Source: Phytophthora colocasiae
Lineage: Eukaryota; Oomycota; Peronosporomycetes; Peronosporales; Peronosporaceae
Length of the DNA: 64,000 nucleotides
Direction: 5' to 3'
NCBI GenBank assembly: GCA_018806915.1
Contig: JAGKQI010000064.1
Coordinates: 1,116,001-1,180,000 of the forward strand
Position 1 is the first letter of the stretch; each line of letters begins with the position of its first letter. Positions 11,101 to 21,713 of the stretch are shown piece after piece. A model generated the notes under the pieces. It saw only the letters and a program-made list of their open reading frames with translations. It was not told the origin of the DNA and did no database searches. The translations under genes and the position numbers were made by a program.

Positions 11101-12408
11101 GTGAAGACAGCGATAGCGTCGATAAAGCTGACGGTGTCGACGGGATTTGTGGGCGCGGCGGTCTCTGCTGTAAGCGCTTGGACTGCGGCGGCTCGTCACT
11201 GCTGGAACCATCAGAGCTGTGCGTCACTCGGAGTCCGGTTACCTGGAGTCGCATGATCAGCCGTTGTCCTTGTAGGTCAGCATTTTCGTCAGGTAATACA
11301 CCGTTTGCTTCGTTCTTGTCAGCTGTGTCTTCTTGCTTCATGCTTTCTGGGAGTCGGCAAACTTGTAACCTGGCGGTCACTGTGGCCCACTCAACCAATT
11401 CCACTGCGAGTCGACTCTGAAGTTCGGACGCCACACTGCGTACTTGAGACCCAACGACGGCTGACGCCTGCGTCTGGGGCCAGGTTGGGAGGAGATTCTG
11501 GAATTCGAATCCTGCCTCGTACAACATTGTCTGAAGAACAGCCACACACTCCGGTGCTGTCAACGTGCTCATCGGAATCTCAACATAAGATAGGTCTTGG
11601 ATCCAGCCAAAACCATGACGCCTCGCGTGAAACTCGGAGATCCACATATCCTCGGGAAAACGGAGGAACATCGCCACTTGATGTAGTCGCCGGTCGCTGC
11701 AGCAGCTTTCTGGAAAGCATCAGCACTAGGCTTCATCGTCGGCCACATATATTCGATGCTTGGCGGGACGACCTTGCCTGTGTCCATATCTCTCCAACGG
11801 CGGAACTCACGGCGCACATACCTCAGAGCTCGTTCCCCGTCAAGCGAATCAGCCCTCCCAGACTCATCAGACGGTGTCTTCAGAGACCCTTCAGACTTGA
11901 TCGCCATGTCATCAGACATTGGTGCGTCTTCAGACTTTGGGGACCGTGGAACATGTTCTTCAGAGAGTCCGGGTTCTGGTTTCACTTCATCCACGGACTG
12001 GCCGGAAGTTGCCGAATCTGAACACAGATCGATCACTTCCGGGGACTCAACCATATCGGCGCCTCCCTCAGACGCCTCATCACCACCCTCGCGGGCAGTG
12101 GTCGCCTCGTCACCAGAAGCTTCGACTTCTGACGGGCCTTCAGAACCTTGTTCACCAGGGACAGCAGGTGTCTCTTGAGCTTCTGGTTCCTCGGCAGGCT
12201 GGTCTTCGACCGCCGGTTCTGGGACGCTCACATTCTCAGCTGCCTTCTTCTCTCGCGCAGCTCTCCTCTTCTCGCGGGCCGCCTTCTGGATAGCATCCAA
12301 GTCTGGTTGCTCTTCAGGCGACAAACCTTGTAGACGGTTGGATTGACGTGTCGGAATGCTCCGACCACGACCACGGCGTCCTCCTCTCGTAGATCCTGGC
12401 GTAGCCAT
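8162..12408 (-). pseudogene. Element 1 gag (one frameshift, one in-frame TAG)
   Basis: Gag begins at the ATG complementary to 12406-12408 with a basic R-G-G-R-R-G-R-G segment, then acidic low-complexity sequence. It needs a 1-nt shift near 11670 to continue into a very long frame with Gln/Arg/Glu-rich coiled coil (about 10500-9950). The retrotransposon Gag core (W-W-E-R-F and related motifs) lies at about 9330-8970. An in-frame TAG at 8966-8968 then interrupts it, but the same frame resumes at once. The part beyond holds two CX2CX4HX4C zinc knuckles (near 8430 and 8370) and a third Cys-rich motif. At over 1,400 codons this gag is far longer than the family norm. It would form the virus-like particle and bind the element RNA. 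Confidence 0.8.
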
Positions 12409-12481
12409 CTTGAATATAGACGCTTGACAGGAAACTTTCTCTTCTTGTACTCTCAAATCCGGTGATATCACGATTCCAAAG

Positions 12482-12499
12482 ATCCGGGCACGCGCACCA
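12482..12499 (-). other. Primer-binding site of element 1
   Basis: Two nucleotides inside the 5' LTR, the minus strand reads TGGTGCGCGTGCCCGGAT. It starts with TGG, as expected for pairing to the CCA end of a tRNA. Which tRNA it pairs with cannot be decided without the genome's tRNA set. Confidence 0.7.
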
Positions 12500-12501
12500 G
12501 T

Positions 12502-14169
12502 TGTCGCGAAGTCGGTGAAACTTTGGTCGCGGAGCAGGGGGCGTATAGTGAACCCTAGTTATACGACTACTGAAAAGGGGTTTTCAGAGCCGTACAACGG
12601 TAGGTTGGCGTGTGGTACCTTGCGGTATCCTCGTGGGTTCGTTGTCTTCGGAAATATGACCCTCGCCGGAGTCTGAGAATGTGTTGTGAAGAGAAGTTGG
12701 GGTTCCCTTGGAGTCTGGTGTCGGTATTCAGGAAATCCTTCCAGGAGCGTTCGGGAGTCGGGATCTCTGGGAACCAAGATGGTTTCCAGGAAGTCGGCGG
12801 TCGAAAAGAGGTTAATATACCAGAGAAAGTGTCTGAATATCACAAATCCAGAACCGAGATACCTGACTTTCAGAGATAAACAACCAATATACAGAGTTCG
12901 AAAATATACAAATATATACAGCCGTTCTTATTCTTTCTAGGCCCTTGAACGGTGGGCTAACACTCCAGGTCAACTAGGGACTTACTACCAGACACCTGGT
13001 CTGTCTGGTATCCCTTTACGTTCGCGCACCACCCTCTAGTATAGAGGGAAAATATAAACCAATACAATCGGCTATATATAACAGTCTACCTTGCACTCTG
13101 AAAACGACTGTCTAGTTTCCGGAGCCTGTCCAAACGAGCAATATGAAATGGGCTACCGCTAGAGACAAAACAAACGACCCAACTAGGATATGGAATAGGC
13201 GGGTCCTTTCAGGTCTCTACGTTACCTGATCTCCACCTAAGGGGATTGAATTTGGTGGAGATCACACGACGTACGTGATGACGCAGTGGCTTGAATACCT
13301 CTCAAGCGGACTTGTGCAGTAGCAAGCAAATTGAACTCTGTTTATCGTTTATCTTCCTCATAACTATCATATATCTCTGGTAACTCTCTTCTTCTTGTCG
13401 TCTTTTGCGTCCTTTATGCAGTCAGTCTTCATATCTCAGGTACTCTTGGTCTTTGTATACATCTGGTACTTTGACTTGGTCTCAGTATGCAGTCTGTGCA
13501 GCCGATCTCGATGGGTTGACAGGTAGAGACGTCATTACGGGGGATGTGCAGGTCAGTAATCACTTGAATGCGTGACTTGAACTTGGGTTCACTTGGTTTC
13601 AGTATGGTCTTGGATCTTCGGTGGTTTCAGAGTCTGGTATCCTGGTTTTCAGAGTCTGATATCACTTGGTTTTTCAGAGTCTTGGTCACTCAGAGTTAGA
13701 GATACCAGAATCTTGAATACGAAACCAGAGTACGAAGCACTAATGCTTCAACGTACATGAAGATCTTGAGGGTTGCGCGGGTGCGCGGCGTCCGGCGCGC
13801 GATACTTGGTCTCTGCGGGTATATGTTGTGAATCCTTGAACCATCCATCGTCGCGCTGGACGGTAACGGGATGAGGTCTCTCAGAGATACGTTCTTCTGA
13901 GAGACTTTCCGCCAGAACTTAGGCACTCATCGTCGGGGAAAGTCCGGTGACCAGACAGAGTGTAGTTGACCTTCAGAGTTGTGCACACTCTGAAGTACAC
14001 TTCTGGTCCTTTGGGCCCCTTTACAGTCAGGCGAAGGTTTATCCACAATCTTCCACAGATGTCGCACGGGTGCGGCCGCGTCCCAAAGTCCCTTTCGCTT
14101 ATAACCCATAGTATAACCAATCACATCGTAACGTAATATCCACCTGTCGCTCGAAAATCGGAATTAACA
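12502..14169 (-). repeat. 5' LTR of element 1 (LTR1, 1,668 bp)
   Basis: On the minus strand it starts TGTTAATTCC and ends CTTCGCGACA, directly followed by the primer-binding site. Its last 925 bp recur inverted at 14178-15100, and most of its length recurs in diverged form at 35884-37641. That comparison fixes the full length at about 1.67 kb. The plus strand of 13600-13690 holds several copies of a TTTTCAGAGTCTG word. Confidence 0.85.
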
Positions 14170-14177
14170 TCATGTCA

Positions 14178-15100
14178 ACTGACTGCATAAAGGACGCAAA
14201 AGACGACAAGAAGAAGAGAGTTACCAGAGATATATGATAGTTATGAGGAAGATAAACGATAAACAGAGTTCAATTTGCTTGCTACTGCACAAGTCCGCTT
14301 GAGAGGTTTTCAAGCCACTGCGTCATCACGTACGTCGTGTGATCTCCACCAAATTCAATCCCCTTAGGTGGAGATCAGGTAACGTAGAGATCTGAAAGGA
14401 CCCGCCTATTCCATATCCTAGTTGGGTCGTTTGTTTTGTCTCTAGCGGTAGCCCATTTCATATTGATCGTTTGGACAGGCTCTGGAAACTAGACAGTCGT
14501 TTTCAGAGTGCAAGGTAGACTGTATATAGCCGATTGTATTGGTTTATATTTTCCCTCTATACTAGAGGGTGGTGCGCGAACGTAAAGGGATACCAGACAG
14601 ACCAGGTGTCTGGTAGTAAGTCCCTAGTTGACCTGGAGTGTTAGCCCACCGTTCAAGGGCCTAGAAAGAATAAGAACGGCTGTATATATTTGTATATTTT
14701 CGAACTCTGTATATTGGTTGTTTATCTCTGAAAGTCAGGTATCTCGGTTCTGGATTTGTGATATTCAGACACTTTCTCTGGTATATTAACCTCTTTTCGA
14801 CCGCCGACTTCCTGGAAACCATCTTGGTTCCCAGAGATCCCGACTCCCGAACGCTCCTGGAAGGATTTCCTGAATACCGACACCAGACTCCAAGGGAACC
14901 CCAACTTCTCTTCACAACACATTCTCAGACTCCGGCGAGGGTCATTTCCGAAGACAACGAACCCACGAGGATACCGCAAGGTACCACACGCCAACCTACC
15001 GTTGTACGGCTCTGAAAACCCCTTTTCAGTAGTCGTATAACTAGGGTTCACTATACGCCCCCCCCTGCTCCGCGACCAAAGTTTCACCGACTTCGCGACA
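14178..15100 (+). repeat. Inverted, 5'-truncated LTR of the element 1 family (LTR2)
   Basis: This stretch is a near-identical inverted copy of 12502-13426. It ends in CTTCGCGACA at 15100 and is not followed by a primer-binding site, so it is a 3' or solo LTR end. It lacks the first roughly 745 bp of the LTR. Its left edge meets the outer end of LTR1 within about 8 bp, leaving two LTRs head to head. Confidence 0.88.
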
Positions 15101-15403
15101 ATGGAAGCATCGTAGCTTTCCACCCAGCTGGCTTGGGAGGATTAATGCAGGAGGGAATCGCTCGATCTGGGTCGCGAATAGCTTCCATATCTCGCGTGAT
15201 TCATTGCTAACAGTGGTCGATACCAAACGTTATCGTCATCGGTCGGATGAGCCGTAATTCCGACCACAAAGTTATTGCTGGCGGTGCACGATGAGTTTCA
15301 AGTCGGGAACTCCAATTCCATCCTCATCTCGTGGTCAGTGGACACCACCGAGTGCGAGGACCACAGTACTGTCAACGTGTGGGCAAAGCCCACGTAATCC
15401 CTG

Positions 15404-15760
15404 TGGGGCGGTACATACTCTGTTGAGTGACGCCGGTCATGGACCATCACTGGATGTCGATGGCATCGGGCCTTCCCAGGCCGTGCGCTGTGGGGCGGCA
15501 CGTACTCCGCCGAGCGATGCTGGTCGTGGACCAAGTAGATCGCTAAATATCTCTGACATTGGACCTGATACGGCCATTGATTGTGCAGCGGCACGTATTC
15601 CGCTAACATCGGCCATCGACCGAGTGGATCGCTGAGTGTCTCTGACACTGGGCCTGGTGAGGCCGAAACCTGTGCGACGACACGTACTCCGTCGAGTGGA
15701 CGTTCGTCGGCTAGAGGACGACGTCGTAAGGCCCTTTGGGCGAGACGCTCTGCGTCTGAG
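15404..15760 (+). repeat. About 90-bp degenerate tandem repeat, four units
   Basis: Units beginning near 15404, 15491, 15584 and 15673 share a GGCGGCACGTACTCCG-like start and a TCTGACACTGG-like centre. They fall in the gag/protease-to-RT linker of the relic. Before them (15101-15403) I see nothing recognisable. Confidence 0.65.
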
Positions 15761-18700
15761 TCATCCGTGACATCGAGTGCCGACGCACAGGAGGGATGTG
15801 GGCAGCTATACACGCTGGTTGATGGAGTGGACGGCAGTGCCGAAGGCAGCGTCCTGCTGGACGAGCTGCCGAGTGTTGACAAACTCCTTGAGCTAGAGGA
15901 GATGTCGTTCGCCGACTTTGGCGATGCCTTGAAGGCTGGCGAACTCGCCGAGGTGGTCATCGTTCGACCAGAAGAGGAGTTAAACTCATCGTCCCTCGTT
16001 GACGAGTCCGTCTTGGCCGAGGTCAAGAAGACGTTGAGCGCCAGGAGTGGATCGGAGATATTCAAGAATCCCTCGGATCCCTTCTACTCCTTGCTGAAGG
16101 AATATGGAGACATTGTCTCGAAGGAACCACCGAGTGGCCCTCCTGACCGAGGCGTTCGTCACGAGATCGACTTAGTTCCCGGAACTAAATACTGCGTGAC
16201 CCGGCAGTGGCCTCTTCCCAAAGAGCAATGCGACGTCATTGACGCCTTCTTCCGGACGAAGCACGCGGCGGGTCTCGTGCGCGAGAGCAAGTTTCCGCAC
16301 TCCGCGCCAACGTTCTGTGTCAGAAAACCGAATGGCAAGTGGCGTATCGTTCATGCTTTTAATAAGCTCAACGCTGCCACGATTCCGGCGCAGACGCCGA
16401 TTCCTAGGAAGGATGTTCTTCAGAACAACATGGTGGGTTGCGCCATGTATAGTACGCTCGACTTAGTCGATGGCTACTATGAGCTGCTCATGCGAGCCAG
16501 TGATATTCCGCTTACAGCGGTGAGCACCCCGAGCGGTGCTCTGGGAGTGACTCGTCATGCCCAAAGGGCTGTCGAATGCGCCTGCAACGTTCAATCGTCT
16601 AGTGACGCAGTTGTTCAGGCTCGTGAAGGCATTCGCACAGACGTACTTTGACGACTTGTTCGTCCACAGTCGTGCTGAACACGGAAAGACTGATGTCGAG
16701 ATACACGTGGAGCACGCACGAGCTGTGCTCGAGTGCATGTGAACGAACAAGTTGTACGCCAACGCGGACAAGTGCGTCTTTGGTGCGGAAGAAATCCCTT
16801 TCCTAGTGTGCTTCATTGGAAAGCATGGCCTTCGTGCTGATCCAGCAAAGGTCAAGGCCATTGTGGACTGGCCGGTTCCCTTGAACCAGAAGGACTTGCG
16901 TAAGTGGCTGGGCTTGGCCAACTACTTGCATAAGTACAGCAAGAACTACACTAAGTTGGCTCGGCTACTATCGGATCTCCTTAAGAAGGATGCCGAATGG
17001 GTATGGCGTGCTGAGCACGAGAGTGCGTTCACTCGTATCAAGGATAGCCTGCTTCAGGCACCGATACTGGCGTTGCCAGACCCCGATCGTCCGTTTATTG
17101 TCGTCTGGGACGCCTCGGACTTTGCCATCGGCAGTGCTTTGCTACAAGCGGACGCCGAAGGGCGCGAACGCGTCATTGCGTTTGAGTCTCGGCAGCTCAA
17201 GGCTGCTGAGAAGAACTATCCAGTTCATGACAAGGAACTACTTAGGTACGCCCTCGTCAAATTAAGGGTTCACCTGCTTGATCTACACGAATCATGCGTC
17301 ATTACGCACAGCGACGCAGTCGCCTCATCTCTCGCTGAGGATGGCCCGATGGCTCACCTTCTTTGCGGAGTATAACTTCGAGGTGAAGTACAAGCCTGGC
17401 AGGCAGAACGTCCTCCCGGACGCGTTGTCGCGTCGCCCGGACTATGAGTTATCTCATGTCACCTCGGTGACGTCGTCCGTGACGGACATGGTTCGAGCAG
17501 CGTATGCTCAGGACGACTCTTGTGTCGCGCTGCTTCAGCTCTAGGGAGCGATGTTTTCAAGGACTCAAAGATGACTCTGTCACGACGCCATAAAGGTGAG
17601 ACTCCAGCGCTATAGCCTGGAAGGTGGTCTGCTGTTCTACAGCACGGGTCAGGATGACCCACCACGCGTGGTGGTTCCTCGCGATGAGGACCTGAAGTAT
17701 CGTATCCTCTATGAGGCCCACGACATGCCCACGAGCGGCCACCTCGGTCGTGAGAAGACCTACGGCTCGGTGAGCTCCATGTACTGGCGGCCGAAGCTGT
17801 ACAAGTGAGTAAGCACATATGTGCACACGTGCGAGACGTGTCAGCGGGGTAAACCCTCGCCGCATGCAGCGGCGCCATTGGCGAGCCTGTTCCCTCTGTT
17901 TGTTGGCAGTTCATGAGTATGGACTTTGTGTTTGGGCTGCCGAAGGACTCGGCGGGCAACACGGGCGTGGTGGTCTTTGTTGACCGTCTGAGCAAGATGG
18001 CTCACCTTGCGGCTGTGCCGGACACCGTCGATGGCGCTGGTACAGCGACGATCTTCATGGATCGGGTCTTCCACCAGCATGGGCTGCCGGAGACCGACTC
18101 GGATCGAGACCCCCGTTTCAGGGTCACTTCTGGACGTCCGTCTTTAAAGTGCTTGGCACTCGACTGGACATGTCCACGGCGAACCATCCGCAGACCGACG
18201 GTCAGACTGAACGCGTGAATCGCGTCCTGGAGGACATCCCGCAGCGTATGCGCTGAGACGCCGAGGCGTTGGAGCGCTATGCTCTCGTTGAGTTCTCAAT
18301 GAACAATCGACAGGCTTCACGTTGTTCTACGTGAACGGCCTTGCGCATCCGCGCGTCCCGCTCACTCCTCCACGCGGTAGCCTCGGGCTTGGTGGGGGAG
18401 AGGCTGTGCCGTCGCTCGACTCCGAGCTTGCTGATGGCCTCTTGCTGTTCGTAAGCTCCTCTCGACGAGGCTTAGCGTCTTACGCCGTGTTCGCGACGCA
18501 ATGGCTGCAAGCCAAGATGTTCAAAAGGAACAAGCTGATGCCAAAGGCAGAAGCAATGGGTGGGAATTCAAGGTCGGTGACCACGTTTTATTAAACGCAA
18601 AAAACCTGCCTACACACGCAGTGTCAGCCGAAGTTGCGGCCAGGATTCATCGGACCATTCACGGTCGTGGCCAAGAAGGGCCTGGTATACACCAAAGCGG

Positions 18701-18840
18701 ATGCGAACACATCCAGTGTTCTACGTGGGCTTACTCAAGCCATATCGGGACCCCGCAGGGGTGAACGCGGAGGCGCTGGCGCCGACGACGCGCGCAGGGG
18801 CTGCGTCATCTGCAGCAACATCATTACCTGTCCCCTAAGC
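15581..18840 (+). pseudogene. Relic gypsy pol: RT, RNase H, integrase remnants
   Basis: The reverse transcriptase starts in the frame 15581-16540 (linker, then the R-H-E-I-D-L-V-P-G and W-R-I-V-H-A-F-N-K-L-N motifs). It shifts near 16545 into a frame with the catalytic Y-F-D-D (near 16650) and hits TGA at 16740-16742. It then resumes through the thumb and RNase H (D-A-S-D-F-A-I-G near 17110). Integrase pieces follow: a zinc-binding segment with G-H-L-G-R-E-K near 17740, C-E-T-C near 17830, and the core S-M-D-F-V-F-G near 17915 and S-D-R-D-P-R-F near 18100. From 18220 to 18840 only scattered fragments remain. Several shifts and stops make it non-functional. Confidence 0.8.
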
Positions 18841-19044
18841 TCCGCGAGCTGAGGTTCCTGCTGGTGCAGGCGAGCGATCAGGGACTGAGGGCTCTCGAGC
18901 CAAGCCATTCGGCTTTCGACTCCTCCAAGTCATGAGCGAGGCGGGCTTGCGTATGCCACACGCGCTCCATGTTCTCTTGAAGTGACTGAGTCTGACTCTT
19001 AAGAGTTTCGATCGAGTGATCCAGCTGATACCAGGCGCGCCGCG
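18841..19044 (-). pseudogene. Coiled-coil fragment antisense to the relic pol
   Basis: The minus strand encodes a short Leu/Gln/Glu-rich heptad-like segment (S-I-E-T-L-K-S-Q-T-Q-S-L and L-A-H-D-L-E-E-S). It sits just downstream of the relic's pol on the opposite strand, the position where elements 1 and 2 carry their opposite-strand ORFs. The one in element 2 also ends in a coiled coil. I read it as the tail of such an ORF, but the fragment is short and the assignment is tentative. Confidence 0.35.
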
Positions 19045-19480
19045 TCTGGAAGATGGCGCACAATCTAATAATTTCTGGAGCCGAGAAATCACTATGTACC
19101 GGAGTTTTTCGCCACACGTACGGTAGACCAAGTATCCACGAGCTAGTAGACATTTACGAGTCCAACGGAGATTTAAAGATACCGCCAAAGCACTTCGACA
19201 AGCACTGGTGGATACTAGCAAACGATGAGCGTTCAACCTGTCGTGTTTTGGAGCCTTCAAACCGGCGCAACCATAAAAGCAGGGGCAGTTCTCATTGTCA
19301 ACACAAGGCTGGGTACGGCGCCAATACCACACGTCGCGAATTATCGTGGTTCGAGAGAGACGACAGTTCCAATTCCAATACTCCACCGGTTCAATCATTT
19401 CAGGCGCTTTTGGAAAAAGTACACATGAAAGCTTCACCAGTGCGTACTTGCCACCTCGTACATGGGACTATTCCGGATTG
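19045..19480 (+). pseudogene. MULE transposase C-terminal fragment (array copy 1)
   Basis: A truncated repeat of the last third of the transposase found complete at 21714-23093. It starts abruptly at the array edge and contains the C-T-G-V-F-R-H-T-Y-G-R-P segment, which resembles the SWIM-type Cys/His region of MULE transposases. Its start and the upstream domains are missing. From 19481 to 19893 follows the non-coding 3' part of the MULE, which contains the tRNA-like sequence. Confidence 0.7.
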
Positions 19481-19549
19481 AATTAGGCTGATATTGAATT
19501 CCTTCATATAATACGCGTCACATTCACAAATCTGTTCGATAACACAAAT

Positions 19550-19613
19550 ACCACCGAGAGGAATCGAACCTCCTTCACCCCTTTCGGGGGCTTTACCATT
19601 AAGCCACGATGGT
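19550..19613 (-). ncRNA. tRNA-like sequence with a GAAA tetraloop in place of the anticodon arm (copy 1)
   Basis: Read on the minus strand, 64 nt fold as a tRNA: a 7-bp acceptor stem (ACCATCG with CGGTGGT), a D arm (GGCT and AGCC around TAATGGTAA), and a T arm with the canonical loop TTCGATT. The pol III A box (TGGCTTAATGG) and B box (GGTTCGATTCC) fit consensus. The anticodon arm is only a CCCC-GAAA-GGGG hairpin, so no anticodon exists. It is either a tRNA-derived pseudogene or a tRNA-like RNA of the mascRNA type. It lies in the MULE 3' region. Confidence 0.6.
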
Positions 19614-19893
19614 GTCTAATTAAGAAATAAGAAACGTTGTCATAGTTAGTAAACAATGCTGGAGTTGTATGGTCAACACATCAGCGCACCTTTAATTGTC
19701 TGACGGGGAATTAACGGCATGCCGCGACAACCCTCTTAGGACCGAAGCCCCCGCTCAATTTGCCCTTCGGTAGTCAATCCCAGACAATGAACAATATTTT
19801 CTAACTGCAGCTCGTGACTACTTGTTCTCCACCACTGAATCCTTTGGATTTTCTTTTCTAGAAACGTCCTAATACTCCATCAATCACGTTGTA

Positions 19894-19966
19894 TCTTCCG
19901 CATCTTATAATCTCTGGGTGTTCTATTTATGTTTGGGCGTTCTGTACTTGGGCGCTCCTTAGTTTC
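19894..19966 (+). repeat. MULE terminal inverted repeat, array copy 1
   Basis: About 72 bp from TATCTTCCGCATCTTATAAT to GGGCGCTCCTTAG. It is the inverse of 21524-21597 and recurs directly at 23505-23574. The stretch 19967-20910 that follows has no ORF that I can support. Confidence 0.8.
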
Positions 19967-20910
19967 CCCCGTGTGCGCACACTCCAGTAGTCCAGTGGCT
20001 AGACGTAGCTATCACAGTGAACTAGAACCACAAACAGTAGCGTTACATATCCTCACTTCGCAATACACTCAATTCAACTCAAGTCGTTCAAGCCTTCTCT
20101 TCCTCTTACCTTCCATCACTTCTGGCTTGATTTTCCCTTCGACAACTCGATTTCGAATCACCCACTGCTGAAGTTCTACTTCCCCCTGAAATCGAATTTG
20201 GATTCCTCGTAGCACCTAATGGCGAATTGATTAAGCGATTACCAGTTTTGAGTTTTTGTTAACGAAACGAGAAGTCCAATAATCAACAACTAAATTCTTC
20301 CTCTTATGGCTTTATTTTCTTCCACTTCGCCATTGAGATCTTCTTGATCTTCTTCTTCTTAGGCTGATTCTCTGTCGAAGTAGTTTGAATCAATGAATAC
20401 GGTATCCAGGACAGCCCTCAGAAACTTGTGAGATCTTTGCCTCAGTTGAGAACCCACTTTAGTGCAGGTATTAGGCGTCCAAACCGCTCATGACACTTCA
20501 CCACAAAGTCCGTGGGTGGTGTAGCCATGCTTATAATACGTTATGTATTTTGCTGCGAACATGTTTTCATAACCAGGGATGTCTTCGACTGGAACGACCA
20601 CTGTCATCGGTCACCGATGTCATCAGTAGGTAAAGTAGGTGTGTTCGCATGACACATTGTAAAGGCAAGTCAGGTCGAAATGCCCTGGTGGGTTTTTCTG
20701 ATTCAGCTCTGTCAGCACGGTGAAGCGCAATTAATTCGACTCACATCTAGTCTCGGTTGGTAAATGACAAAGAACCTAGGTGAATACATGTACCTGTGAG
20801 ATGTCTGACGCTGCTATCCAAACTTGTAAAACAAAATCGAGAACGGAGCAGAACTATCATCTTTATCATATTTTATGACGGTCAAGGATTGGACTACCAT
20901 TGAGCGTGTA

Positions 20911-21523
20911 CTACGCTATAATTTCCATCATCATACATTTCTTAGTAATCTTAATGTGCTCCAGCGCGCGACGCAGCATCCACCCGCCACCAGGTGTGAT
21001 CGTCATGGATGATCCAGCCTCCACAATGCAGGCCGGGAAATCATCTCCAGGCTTTTCCGAGGACTCATAAAACTCCGGCAGTCCAAATCCGTGACCAATT
21101 TCGTTTGCAGCTGTTCTTCGTCAATCTGAGCAAGGAAGTTATCTAAATCAACCTGTTGGCCCCAGCCATAGCCGTAACGTAACCACTGCCTAGACCCTTA
21201 GTTAGCCATAGGGACATGTCAAATCCCTCTCCAGCGCCTGAACCGGTGTCAACACCACTAACTACGGCTCCGAGGTGCTTGTAATATTCATCCGGGCATT
21301 GGATGATGCCGTCGGAATCGCTGTAAATCGTACCTAGCGAATCATCACTCAAGTCGAACAGCGCCGTGTTGTTCGTGGCGAAGCCGACAACCTTCACGTC
21401 AATGTCCTCAAACGACCAGCAGTCGTAGCCGATGAGCCAGTGGTTCCACGCCTTGAATTGACGATTTAGGATATCCTCGAACTTGGACGCCACGCTTTTG
21501 GATAGTGCTTCCGTAGGGAGCAA
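20911..21523 (-). pseudogene. Secreted zinc metallopeptidase-like pseudogene (array copy 1)
   Basis: The minus strand encodes a fragment with the wording of a secreted oomycete/fungal zinc-peptidase-like family: Y-D-C-W-S-F-E-D-I and V-K-V-V-G-F-A, then E-I-G-H-G-F-G-L-P-E-F-Y and a W-M-L-R-R end. The N-terminus with signal peptide is absent. Between the Q-I-D-E-E-Q-L-Q-T segment and E-I-G-H a short deletion shifts the frame and removes the first His of the HExxH zinc site. Catalysis is therefore lost even if the frame were corrected. It sits between inverted MULE ends, either as captured host DNA or as the host DNA between two MULEs. The family name is a recollection. Confidence 0.55.
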
Positions 21524-21713
21524 CTAAGGAGCGCCCAAGTACGGAGCGCCCATACATAAATAGAACACCCAAGGATTATAAGATGCGGAAGATATGGTGA
21601 TCGTCTTCGAATCTATTATTACTTTAACATTAGAGAGAACATCAACTAGAACAGAGAACAATTTCCAACCTGACGCGAGCAATACCTGTACAACACTAAG
21701 AGCAAGGACCACC

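Larger units (their letters stand above)
1..14169 (-). mobile_element. Element 1: Ty3/gypsy chromovirus-type LTR retrotransposon (3' end outside window)
   Basis: The minus strand reads in order 5' LTR (14169-12502), primer-binding site, gag, protease, reverse transcriptase and RNase H, a second RNase H, integrase and chromodomain, ending at 2433. A plus-strand ORF occupies the 3' end (2-2076), so the 3' LTR must lie left of position 1. The coding part is broken by at least four frameshifts and one in-frame TAG, so this copy is not autonomous. The order RT-RH-IN-chromodomain places it in Ty3/gypsy. The additional archaeal-type RNase H fits oomycete groups reported as Archon/Chronos; that family placement is from memory and not checked. 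Confidence 0.9.
15101..18860 (+). mobile_element. Decayed gypsy element (relic), plus strand, no LTRs seen
   Basis: Between LTR2 and the MULE array lies a pol region in the same sub-family as element 2: the two share long stretches of RT and integrase wording, for example around E-I-D-L-V-P-G-T-K-Y. I find no LTR at either end, so the element has lost its termini. It is useful as a hairpin-poorer relative for comparison with element 2. Confidence 0.75.

Noticed and set aside
12502..15100. A foldback DNA transposon with 0.9-kb inverted ends
   Set aside because: The left end adjoins a proper primer-binding site and gag of element 1, and the flanks show no target duplication. Two LTRs in opposite orientation explain it better.
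19550..19613. Functional tRNA gene
   Set aside because: Acceptor, D and T arms are fine, but only 16 nt lie between the D and T arms and they fold as a tetraloop hairpin, so there is no anticodon.
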